Below, in pieces: positions 49,727-57,313 of a stretch of DNA of 64,000 bases. The position numbers were made by a program, and so were the translations under genes. The DNA comes from Nonomuraea fuscirosea (GTDB lineage: Bacteria > Actinomycetota > Actinomycetes > Streptosporangiales > Streptosporangiaceae): positions 372,001 to 436,000 of the forward strand of contig NZ_PVNG01000005.1 in the NCBI RefSeq assembly GCF_003001935.1, given 5' to 3'. The notes beneath the pieces were generated by a model. It had not been told where the DNA came from. It ran no database searches and saw only the letters and a list, made by a program, of their open reading frames with translations. Within the stretch, counting starts at the first letter, position 1, and each line of letters opens with the position of its first letter.

Positions 49727-50703
49727 TTCGCCGCGATCAGGTTCGCCGCCTCGGCGGTCTTCTCGGCCAGCTTGGCCTTGGCCGCCTCACCGTCGGCCCC
49801 GCTGACGACCAGTCCCAGCTTCCGCGCCGCCTCGGCGAACTTCGGGCTCTTGACGGCCGAGCCGAAGACCTCGTTCAGCTTCCGCTGGACGTCGGCGGGC
49901 AGGCCCTTCGGCGCGATCACCACGTTGTACGCCTCCCACTCCAGAGCGACGTCCTGCTGCTTGAAGGTCTTGATCTCGGGGGCGAGCTCGATGGGCTCGG
50001 CGGAGGCGATCGCCAGCGCGCGCAGCTTGCCGGCCTTCAGCTGCGCCATCCCGCCGGCCAGTTGCATGACGCCCACCTCGACGTTGTCGCCGATCAGGGC
50101 AGTGACGGTGGCCTGGTCGCCGTCGAACTTGACGTGCTTGAACCGCGTACCCGTCAGCTGCTCGAATTTCTGGGCCGGGATGGCGTAGTTGAGCGGCCCC
50201 TCGGCGATCGTGATGGTCCCCGGCCGCGCCTTGGCGGCCGTGACCAGGTCGGCGACGCTCTTGTACGGCGAGTCGCCGGGCACCACGAACAGCACCGGCG
50301 ACGTGGTGACCTCGCTGATCACCGAGATCGAAGCCGGGTCGTAGGAGACCTTCTCGGTCCGCGGAAGCAGTGTCAGCGGCCCGTCCGGCACGAGGCCGAT
50401 CGTGTGCCCGTCCGGTTTGGCGCTGAGCGTCGCCGTGGTGCCGACCGCGCCCGCGCCGCCCTCCCTGTTCACGACCTGGACGCGCCGGCCCAGCTTGCCC
50501 TCGGCGTTGACGATCTCGACCAGCGCGCGGGACGTCGCGTCGATGGCGCTGCCGGCCGGATAGGGCACGATGAGCTGGACGTTCCTGGTCGGATAGCCGG
50601 CCTGGGACGCGGGCGCGCCGCACGCCGCGAGGACGAGGGCGACGGCCGCGAGGAGCGCGGGCAGCGCGGCACGGCCGCGTCCGCCGGCCGGAAGAACACT
50701 CAT
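49723..50703 (-). CDS. tctC: tripartite tricarboxylate transporter substrate-binding lipoprotein TctC
   Basis: This 326-residue protein has a signal peptide with lipobox (LLAAVALVLAAC) and the TctC/Bug fold: YPTRNVQLIVPYPAGSAIDA near the start, VNREGGAGAVGTTA and FVVPGDSPYKSVADLV. It captures a carboxylate outside the membrane. The start overlaps the stop of the acyl-CoA dehydrogenase gene (ATGA), directly linking uptake with CoA-dependent breakdown. Confidence 0.9.
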   Translation of the reverse strand: MSVLPAGGRGRAALPALLAAVALVLAACGAPASQAGYPTRNVQLIVPYPAGSAIDATSRALVEIVNAEGKLGRRVQVVNREGGAGAVGTTATLSAKPDGHTIGLVPDGPLTLLPRTEKVSYDPASISVISEVTTSPVLFVVPGDSPYKSVADLVTAAKARPGTITIAEGPLNYAIPAQKFEQLTGTRFKHVKFDGDQATVTALIGDNVEVGVMQLAGGMAQLKAGKLRALAIASAEPIELAPEIKTFKQQDVALEWEAYNVVIAPKGLPADVQRKLNEVFGSAVKSPKFAEAARKLGLVVSGADGEAAKAKLAEKTAEAANLIAAK

Positions 50704-51917
50704 GGGGGACCTCCTGGGAGGGACTGGGGAGGATGGGTTCCCGGCCCGATGGCGGCCGTGGCGATGATCGGGTCATGCCAGCCGTCGTCGCCGAAGTCGT
50801 AGGCGTCTCGATGCAGCCGTTTGAAGAACAGGTGCGCGCTGTGCTCCCAGGTGAAGCCCATCGCGCCGTGGAACTGCACCATCGCGGCGGACATCCGGCG
50901 GGCCAGGTCGGCGGCGCGGCTCTTGACCACCGACGTCATCAGCACCGCGTCGTCGCGCCCGGTGTCGTGGGCGTGGGCGGTATACCACAACGCCTGGGTG
51001 ATCGTCGTCCACGCCACGTACAGCTCGGCCAGTTCGTGCTGGATCGCCTGGAAGCTGCCGATCGCGCGGCCGAACTGCCGGCGCGCACGAAGGTGATCGA
51101 GCGTGATCCGCAGCGCCGTGCCCGCGGCGCCGACGAGGTCCGCGCTCACCAGCACGGTCAGCCGCCGTACGACGTGCTCGAAGCCGTCGGCGTGTGCCCA
51201 GCTCAGCGGCTCGGCGGGCACGCCGGTCAGGCTCACCCGGGCCGCGCGTACGGTCCGGTCGACGGTCTCGACCGGGCGGATCGACACCCCGGGATGCCCG
51301 GCAGGCACGACGAAGACGGCGGGGCCGGTCGCCGTCGTGGCGGCGACCAGCAGCAGGTCGGCGTCCTCGGCCTGGCCGGAGATCCCGGCGTCGCCGTCGA
51401 GCAGGAACTCGCCGGTGGCGATGCCGGCGCCGCCGTTGAGCGGACCGTCGCCGGTGGCGATGCCGGTCCCGGAGTCGAGCAGGCCGTCGCCGGTGGCGGT
51501 GACGGCGATGCCAGCGCGGTCCCACGAGCCGCCGGGAGCGCGCAGGGCGGTCGCGCCGACGAGTTCGCCCGCGACCATCGGCGCGAGCCAGCGGCGCCGC
51601 TGCTCCGGGTCGATCGAGGTGGCGAGGACGTCGCAGGCGGCCATGGCCGTACCGACGCCGGCCGGCGCGAGGCCGGCCCCCAGCGCCTCGGCGACCACGG
51701 CGAGATCGAGCAGTCCGAGCCCGAGCCCGCCGTCCGGCGGCGCGGCCGTCACCCCGAGCCAGTCGAGCTCCGCGGCCGCGCGTCGCAGTTCGGCGTCGAG
51801 CCCGGCCGAGGGCGCGTCGGCGTACTGCGCCACGCGCGCCAGGTCCAGGTGACGATCGAGTCGCCGCCGTACGGCGCCACCCATCGCCACCTGCTCCTCG
51901 CTCAGCCTGAAGTCCAT
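50700..51917 (-). CDS. acyl-CoA dehydrogenase, heteromeric FadE type (catalytic subunit candidate)
   Basis: This 405-residue flavoprotein has the ACAD fold with helical N-domain, beta middle domain and C-terminal bundle. The C-terminal MVQFHGAMGFTWEHSAHLFF includes the glutamate used as base in FadE/ChsE-like alpha2-beta2 enzymes. A triplicated 13-residue loop (see 51399-51513) enlarges the beta domain. ATG 51917 matches family starts (MDFRLSEEQVAM). It heads the minus-strand operon with tctC, tctB and tctA and is divergent from a second ACAD, its probable partner subunit. Confidence 0.87.
   Translation of the reverse strand: MDFRLSEEQVAMGGAVRRRLDRHLDLARVAQYADAPSAGLDAELRRAAAELDWLGVTAAPPDGGLGLGLLDLAVVAEALGAGLAPAGVGTAMAACDVLATSIDPEQRRRWLAPMVAGELVGATALRAPGGSWDRAGIAVTATGDGLLDSGTGIATGDGPLNGGAGIATGEFLLDGDAGISGQAEDADLLLVAATTATGPAVFVVPAGHPGVSIRPVETVDRTVRAARVSLTGVPAEPLSWAHADGFEHVVRRLTVLVSADLVGAAGTALRITLDHLRARRQFGRAIGSFQAIQHELAELYVAWTTITQALWYTAHAHDTGRDDAVLMTSVVKSRAADLARRMSAAMVQFHGAMGFTWEHSAHLFFKRLHRDAYDFGDDGWHDPIIATAAIGPGTHPPQSLPGGPP
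51399..51513 (-). repeat. triplicated 39-nt unit inside an acyl-CoA dehydrogenase gene
   Basis: Three consecutive 39-nt units (51399-51437, 51438-51476, and a last, slightly shortened 51477-51513) share a GTCGCCGGTGGCGATGCCGG-like core and encode TGDGLLDSGTGIA-like loops. Normal family members have one such beta-turn here. The expansion keeps the frame and probably extends a surface loop of the beta domain. Confidence 0.75.
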
Positions 51918-51947
51918 GTCACCGGTCCACTTCCGCGAATGGCACAC

Positions 51948-52021
51948 AGTTCACCGTGCGGGTGTGAAGTACGTCAAAGACGTGAACTCACCCCGACTCA
52001 TTGCGTTACGCAATGAGTCGG
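51948..52021. promoter_or_regulatory. two inverted repeats in the divergent promoter of the CoA-catabolic operons
   Basis: CCGACTCATTGCG (51993-52005) and CGCAATGAGTCGG (52009-52021) are perfect 13-bp arms around TTA, a very strong dimer operator. A second pair, AGTTCAC (51948-51954) and GTGAACT (51982-51988), lies just upstream. Together they fill the middle of the 193-bp gap between the two acyl-CoA dehydrogenase starts. The cluster's own LysR gene at 55320 is one candidate ligand, but the short spacer also suits GntR or TetR proteins. Confidence 0.7.
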
Positions 52022-52110
52022 TCATGGGTTTTGCTCTTTGACGCTCCAGAACGACGGTGCCCAGGATGGGCGTGCGACAGGGCCGAATCGGACGGGGAGT
52101 GGTGCACGGC

Positions 52111-53325
52111 ATGGATCTTCGATACTCGCCGGCGGCGGAGAGATTCCGGCGGGAGATCCGTCGCTGGCTGGCGGAGTCCGTGCCGGCGACGTGGCGCCGG
52201 CCGGGTTTCTGGATCGACCGCGACGGGAGCGAGGAGTCCCTGGAGCTGCGGCGGCGCTGGGAGAAGGACCGCTTCGAGAACGGCTTCGCCGGCGTCGACT
52301 GGCCGGCCGAGTACGGCGGGCGCGGCGCCGATCAGGAGATCAGAGCGGTGCACGACGAGGAGATGGCGCGCGCCAGGGCGCCGATCGGCCCGTTCCTCGG
52401 CCTGACCTACCTCGGCACGGCGCTGCTCGGCCCCACACTGCTCCGCTACGGCACCGACGCGCAGAAACGCACGATCCTGCCGCGCATCCTGTCCGGCGAG
52501 ACGATCTGGTGCCAGGGGTTCTCCGAACCGGAGAGCGGCAGCGACCTGGCGGGCCTCTCGACCGCCGCCCGGCGCGACGGCGACGTCCTGGTGGTCTCCG
52601 GCCAGAAGACCTGGACCACGCTGGCGCGGCACGCCGACGCGATGTTCGCCCTGGTCCGCACCGATCCGGCGGCGGAACGACGGCGCGGCATCACGTTCCT
52701 GCTGATCGACCTGACGCTGCCGGGGGTGCGCGTGCGCCCGATCCGGCAGATGTCCGGCTCGCAGGAGTTCGGGGAGGAGTTCTTCGACGAGGTACGGGTG
52801 CCGATCAACGGCAACGTCGTCGGCCGGATCGACGACGGCTGGTCCGTGGCCAGGTACCTGCTCTCGGTCGAGCGGAACGCCTCGCCGATCAGCCAGTACG
52901 TGGAGTTCCGCCACGAGCTGGACGACGTGATCGCCGCGGCCCGGCAGGTCAGGAAGGACGGCCGTCCGGCCATCGACGACCCTCAGGTCAGGACCAGGAT
53001 CGCGCGCTGCCGGGCCGACCTGGAGCTGCTCCGGGTCCGCGGCTACGACGCGATGACCCGTACGGCCCGAGGAGAGGACCTGGGGGCCGACGCCTCGGTC
53101 ACCAAGCTGCTGTGGTCACGGACCAGGCTGGCGATCGCCGACCTGGGCGCCGACATCCTCGGCCTGGACGGCCACCTCAGCGCCGGACCTGACGGCGGGC
53201 ATCACGAACAGTTCGGGCATCTCCGCTGGCGGCACCTTCACGTACGCGGCCAGCGGATCGCCGGCGGCACCGCGCAGATCCAGCGCACGATCATCGCCCG
53301 CGACCTGCTGGGCCTCCCCCGATGA
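52111..53325 (+). CDS. acyl-CoA dehydrogenase, FadE type (partner subunit candidate)
   Basis: This 404-residue ACAD has FSEPESGSDLAGL and GQKTWTTLARHAD in the FAD/acyl-binding middle domain and a C-terminal RIAGGTAQIQRTIIARDLLG. The position equivalent to the FadE catalytic glutamate is not obvious (GADILGLDGHLSAGPDG), so this may be the structural or FAD-contributing half of a heterotetramer with the divergent ACAD. This is inferred by analogy to steroid side-chain enzymes. GGGGAG lies about 12 nt before ATG 52111; GTG 52102 is an alternative. The stop overlaps the next start. Confidence 0.87.
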   Translation: MDLRYSPAAERFRREIRRWLAESVPATWRRPGFWIDRDGSEESLELRRRWEKDRFENGFAGVDWPAEYGGRGADQEIRAVHDEEMARARAPIGPFLGLTYLGTALLGPTLLRYGTDAQKRTILPRILSGETIWCQGFSEPESGSDLAGLSTAARRDGDVLVVSGQKTWTTLARHADAMFALVRTDPAAERRRGITFLLIDLTLPGVRVRPIRQMSGSQEFGEEFFDEVRVPINGNVVGRIDDGWSVARYLLSVERNASPISQYVEFRHELDDVIAAARQVRKDGRPAIDDPQVRTRIARCRADLELLRVRGYDAMTRTARGEDLGADASVTKLLWSRTRLAIADLGADILGLDGHLSAGPDGGHHEQFGHLRWRHLHVRGQRIAGGTAQIQRTIIARDLLGLPR

Positions 53326-54149
53326 GCGCCACCGCGATCGGCTCGGGAACCGTGCTGTTCCAGCTCCACGACGGGGTCGGCACGGTGACCCTCAACCGGC
53401 CCGAGCGCCGCAACGCGATCTCCTGGCCGCTCGTGCAGGACCTCCTCGCCGCGATCGAGCGAGCCGGCGCGGAACGGGACCTGCGTGTCCTCGTCCTCAC
53501 GGGCGCGGGCGCCGACTTCTGCGTCGGCGCCGACCTCGCGCGGGTCGGCTCCGACAGTGCCCAGGACCAGGAGACGCGGACGCTGCGCGGACGTTCGGTG
53601 GCCGACGACCGCGAACGGCTGCGCCGGGCCTCGGCCATCGTGGAGACGCTCGCGCACTTCCCCGCGCCGACGATCGCCGCCGTCAACGGCGCCTGCGCCG
53701 GGGCGGGGCTCAGCCTCGCCCTGGCCGCCGACTTCCGGATCGCGGCACGGAAGGCGGTGTTCAACACCGCGTTCGTCAGCGCCGGAGTGTCCGGCGACCT
53801 GGGCAGCGCCTGGCTGCTGACCCGTGCGGTGGGCGGCGCCCGCGCGCGGGCGCTGCTGCTCGACCCGGCCAAGCTCACCGCCGCCGAGGCGGCCGACCTG
53901 GGACTCGTGACCGAGACCACGGCCGACCTGGCGGCGCGGGTCGGCGCGCTGGCGGCCAAGCTCGCCGCGCAGGCGCCCAAGGCGATGCAGTACGCCAAGG
54001 AGAACCTGACCGACGCCGGAACGGCCACCCTGCCCGATTACCTGCGCCGAGAGGTGCCCCGTATGGTCGAGTGTGCCCGCAGTGGCGATGCGCGGCGGGC
54101 CGCCCAAGCCTTCCTGGAAAAGCGCAAACCGGTCTTCACCGGAGAGTAG
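53322..54149 (+). CDS. enoyl-CoA hydratase/isomerase family protein
   Basis: This 275-residue crotonase-fold protein has VTLNRPERRNAI, the CoA-binding GADFCVGADL and the oxyanion segment AAVNGACAGAGLSLALAADF. Of the two usual hydratase glutamates, the first is replaced (SAGVSGDLGSAW), so isomerase or lyase chemistry is possible. It follows the ACAD with an ATGA overlap and would act on its enoyl-CoA product. Confidence 0.88.
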   Translation: MSATAIGSGTVLFQLHDGVGTVTLNRPERRNAISWPLVQDLLAAIERAGAERDLRVLVLTGAGADFCVGADLARVGSDSAQDQETRTLRGRSVADDRERLRRASAIVETLAHFPAPTIAAVNGACAGAGLSLALAADFRIAARKAVFNTAFVSAGVSGDLGSAWLLTRAVGGARARALLLDPAKLTAAEAADLGLVTETTADLAARVGALAAKLAAQAPKAMQYAKENLTDAGTATLPDYLRREVPRMVECARSGDARRAAQAFLEKRKPVFTGE

Positions 54150-54156
54150 GAGCGGC

Positions 54157-55287
54157 ATGAAGCCCCCGCTTGAGGGAGTTCGCGTCGTCGAGTTCGGCCA
54201 CTACATCGCCGCGCCGGCGGCGACCCAGATGCTGTCCGACCTGGGCGCCGAGGTCATCAAGATCGAGCCGCCCAGCGGCGACCAGGCGCGTGGCATCGGC
54301 GCGTACGGCGAGGGCATCGTCCTGGCCTACAACCGCGGCAAGCGCTCGATCGTGCTCGACCTCAAGCAGGCCGGCGACAGGGAGACCGCCCTGGGCCTGA
54401 TCGCGGAGGCGGACGTCGTCGTGCAGAACCTGCGGGCCGACGCGCTGGCCCGCCTCGGGCTCGGGCCCGAGGAGTTGCGGGCGGCCAATCCCCGGCTCGT
54501 GCACGTCTCGGTCCGCGGGTTCAGCTCCCGGGGCCCCTCTGCACAGCGGGCCGGCCTCGACATCGCCGCGCAGGCCGAGAGCGGGCTGATGTCGGTCAAC
54601 GGTGAGCTGGGCGGTGATCCGCTCCGGGTCGGCTTCCCCATCGCCGACGTCGCCGCGAGCTACGCGGTCGTCCAGGTCGTCCTCGCCGCGCTGCTGCGCA
54701 GGGAGCGTACCGGAGAGGGCGGGGTGGCCGAGGTCTCGCTGCTGGACGCCGCGATCCACCTGCAGTCGGCGATGTGGGGCGAATGGCACGCCTCCGGGCA
54801 GGAGCCGCGGCGCAAGGGCAACGGCCAGGCGACCGTGGCCCCGGCCGCCGACCTCGTCCGCACCGCCGACGGAACCATCGTCCTGTCGGCCTACACCGCC
54901 GAGCACTTCGCCCGGCTGTGCCGGCTCATCGACAGGACGTGGATGCTCGACGACCCCCGCTTCGCCGACAACCCCGCCCGGGTGGCCAACCGGGAGGCGC
55001 TCCTGGCGGAGATCTCCCAGGCCCTCGGCGGCCTGCGGACGGAGGAGTGCCTGGCGATGCTGGCCGGCCACGGGATCGTCGCGGCGGAGGTGCGGACGTA
55101 CCAGGACGTGACCGAGGCGGCGGACGTGCGCGCCAGCGGCGTTCTGACCACGGGGGTCGGGCCGGACGGTGACCGCTTCACCGTTCCTTCGCTGCCCTTC
55201 ACGCTCGACGGCGTCACCGTCGAGGCGGACCGGGCGGTGCCCCGCGCCGGGGCGCACTCGGACGCGCCCGGCTGGCACACCGCTTGA
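54157..55287 (+). CDS. family III CoA-transferase (CaiB/BaiF)
   Basis: This 376-residue protein has the family start PPLEGVRVVEFGHYIAAPAA, YNRGKRSIVLDLK and GLDIAAQAESGLMSVNG, whose aspartate is the expected nucleophile forming the glutamyl/aspartyl-type anhydride. It would move CoA from a donor such as succinyl-CoA to the imported acid, supplying substrate to the two dehydrogenases. AGGAG lies 4 nt before ATG 54157. It is the third gene of the plus-strand catabolic operon. Confidence 0.9.
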   Translation: MKPPLEGVRVVEFGHYIAAPAATQMLSDLGAEVIKIEPPSGDQARGIGAYGEGIVLAYNRGKRSIVLDLKQAGDRETALGLIAEADVVVQNLRADALARLGLGPEELRAANPRLVHVSVRGFSSRGPSAQRAGLDIAAQAESGLMSVNGELGGDPLRVGFPIADVAASYAVVQVVLAALLRRERTGEGGVAEVSLLDAAIHLQSAMWGEWHASGQEPRRKGNGQATVAPAADLVRTADGTIVLSAYTAEHFARLCRLIDRTWMLDDPRFADNPARVANREALLAEISQALGGLRTEECLAMLAGHGIVAAEVRTYQDVTEAADVRASGVLTTGVGPDGDRFTVPSLPFTLDGVTVEADRAVPRAGAHSDAPGWHTA

Positions 55288-55319
55288 CCTGGTACGCGGG
55301 GCCCCCATTGGATCGCACC

Positions 55320-56327
55320 ATGAACGTCCGCGAGCTCGAATGTTTTCTCGCCGTTGTCGACCAGGGCAGCATCACCCGGGCCGCCTCCGCGCTCTACCTG
55401 GCGCAGCCGTCCCTGTCGCAGATCATCCGCCGCCTGGAGAGCGACCTCGGCGTGGAGCTGTTCCGCCGGGTCGGGCGCGGGCTGGTGCTCGCGCCGGCCG
55501 GTGAGGCGCTGGTCGGGCCGGCCCGCCAGGTCGTCCGTGACCTGCACCATGCCCGCCAGGTCGCCGAGGGCTACCGGGGGCTCGAACGCGGACGGGTCGA
55601 CCTGGCGATCTCCACCTCCCTCACATCCAACTTCCTGGCCGCGTGGGTGGGGCACTTCCGGCGCGAGCATCCCGGGTTCACGGTCCGGCTCAAGCAGCAC
55701 GACGGCGACACCGACGAGATCGTCCACCTGATCAGGTCGGGCGAGGCCGAGCTCGCCTACGCGGTCGCGCCCGTGTCCCGGTCGGGCATCGACTGCGTGC
55801 GCATCGGGGAGGGCGAGGTCGTGCTGGCGCTGCCGCCCAGCTGGCGCGCCGACTTCCCCGACCCGGTCCCGGCCGCCCTGCTCGGCGGCCTGCCGATGAT
55901 CGTCGATCGGGGGTTCGGGCGGTCGTACCTCGACTCCATCGGCGTCGAGTCCACCGTCGTCGTGGACGTCAGCGAACCGGCCGGGCTGGTCCCGCTGATC
56001 ATCGCGGGCGCGGGGGCCGCCGTCCTGCCGATGCGCCAGGCGCTGGACGCCCGGCGCAGGGGGGCGAGCCTGCGCATGATCGAACCGCTGACCGTACGGG
56101 CGATCTACGCCATCACCTCGACCTCCCCGCTGTCGATCCCGGCCCGCCGGTTCCTCGAACTCAGCAGGGAGAACCTCGACCGCTGGCGGCGCGCCGTGAC
56201 CAGGCGCACCGACCGGGGCATGACGCTGCTGGAGGCGTCCATCGACGCCGACAGCGTGATCGAGGCCGCCTACCAGCGCCTGGACGAGACCCCGTACCAC
56301 CTGGACTCCGGGCCCCGCGGGCGGTGA
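55320..56327 (+). CDS. LysR-family regulator of the CoA-catabolic cluster
   Basis: This 335-residue protein has the LysR winged helix (MNVRELECFLAVVDQGSITR, LAQPSLSQIIRRLESDLGVE) and the two-lobed effector domain (RVDLAISTSLTSNFLAAWVG). The C-terminal 40 residues extend the family length and are rich in acidic residues. It is 32 bp after the CoA-transferase on the same strand, which is unusual for LysR (normally divergent), so it may be co-expressed with its targets. Confidence 0.9.
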   Translation: MNVRELECFLAVVDQGSITRAASALYLAQPSLSQIIRRLESDLGVELFRRVGRGLVLAPAGEALVGPARQVVRDLHHARQVAEGYRGLERGRVDLAISTSLTSNFLAAWVGHFRREHPGFTVRLKQHDGDTDEIVHLIRSGEAELAYAVAPVSRSGIDCVRIGEGEVVLALPPSWRADFPDPVPAALLGGLPMIVDRGFGRSYLDSIGVESTVVVDVSEPAGLVPLIIAGAGAAVLPMRQALDARRRGASLRMIEPLTVRAIYAITSTSPLSIPARRFLELSRENLDRWRRAVTRRTDRGMTLLEASIDADSVIEAAYQRLDETPYHLDSGPRGR

Positions 56328-56391
56328 GTCCCGGGGACGAATGCCAGGTTCCGGCGCTCGCCACGCTCGGATCCGAGGCCGGCGAGGCAGA

Positions 56392-57309
56392 ATGGCGGCG
56401 ATGAGCCTCAAGGATGAGCGCGTGAACCGGAGGCCGGCGGCCTCGGCCGTCTGCGCGCTGCTCGCCGCGGCTCTGGCCGCCGCGCAGGTCCTCGCCGCGG
56501 ATCGCCTCGGCATCAATCCGTGGACGACCCGAGCGGGCCCGTTCGACGAGTACGTCGACTGGGACCACGCGGTGACCCGTTCCACCTGGTATCCGGCCGC
56601 CTCCGCCCTGCTCGCCGCCGCGATCACCTACCGCGTGTTCCGGCGTGCGCCATGGTCCTGGCGGTGGCTGCCGCCGGCGGCCTGGCTCGGCTCCTCGCTG
56701 ATCGCCGCCCCGCTGCTGTACGGCCTGGCCTCCGCCGCGCCGGAACACGGCCTCAACTCCAGCCCGTCCGAGGTGGCCTGGGCGACGATCGTCGGCGGCG
56801 CTGCCGGCGCCGCCGCGGCGATGGCCGCACTACGGCATCGAGAGGCCGGCGTGGGCCTGATGGCCTACACCCTGTGGATCTCCCTGCTGGAGTTCACCAG
56901 ACCCTGGTGGTGGGACCGGCCGCCGGCCTTCGATCCCCTGCTCACCGAAGCCGTGCTGAGCGACGACGGCCGGCCCGTGGTGACGGCGCTGCTCCGGAAG
57001 GCCGGTGGGATCACCGCAGGGCTGATCGGACCGGTCCTGATCAGCGGGGTCGTCGCGGCCTGGGCGGCGGCGCGGCGGGGCCGGTGGCGGAGCGGCGCCC
57101 TCGCGGGCACGGCCGGTCCTCTCCTGCTCTGCGCCGTCTACCTCACGATCGACCCGGGCCTGAGCGACCAGGAGAGCCTCCAGAGCACCCTGTGGACGTA
57201 CGCCGTCGTCGCGGTGCCGATCGGCCTGGGTGTCAGCACCATCACCGGCATCGTCGTCGCCCGGATCGTCGCGGCACGGAAGCGCACGGCAGGTTCGCCG
57301 GCGGTCTAG
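56392..57309 (+). CDS. multi-helix membrane protein, unidentified
   Basis: This roughly 305-residue protein has seven to eight hydrophobic helices. The first (AVCALLAAALAAAQVLA) is followed by an exported loop (LGINPWTTRAGPFDEYVDWD), and paired Trp-rich segments (FRRAPWSWRWLPPAAW, EFTRPWWWDRPPAF) lie at membrane borders. I do not recognise a family. ATG 56392 has GAGG 4 nt upstream; ATG 56401 is equally plausible. It is transcribed alone and faces the exporter operon, whose stop lies 5 bp after its own. Confidence 0.6.
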   Translation: MAAMSLKDERVNRRPAASAVCALLAAALAAAQVLAADRLGINPWTTRAGPFDEYVDWDHAVTRSTWYPAASALLAAAITYRVFRRAPWSWRWLPPAAWLGSSLIAAPLLYGLASAAPEHGLNSSPSEVAWATIVGGAAGAAAAMAALRHREAGVGLMAYTLWISLLEFTRPWWWDRPPAFDPLLTEAVLSDDGRPVVTALLRKAGGITAGLIGPVLISGVVAAWAAARRGRWRSGALAGTAGPLLLCAVYLTIDPGLSDQESLQSTLWTYAVVAVPIGLGVSTITGIVVARIVAARKRTAGSPAV

Positions 57310-57313
57310 GGGA

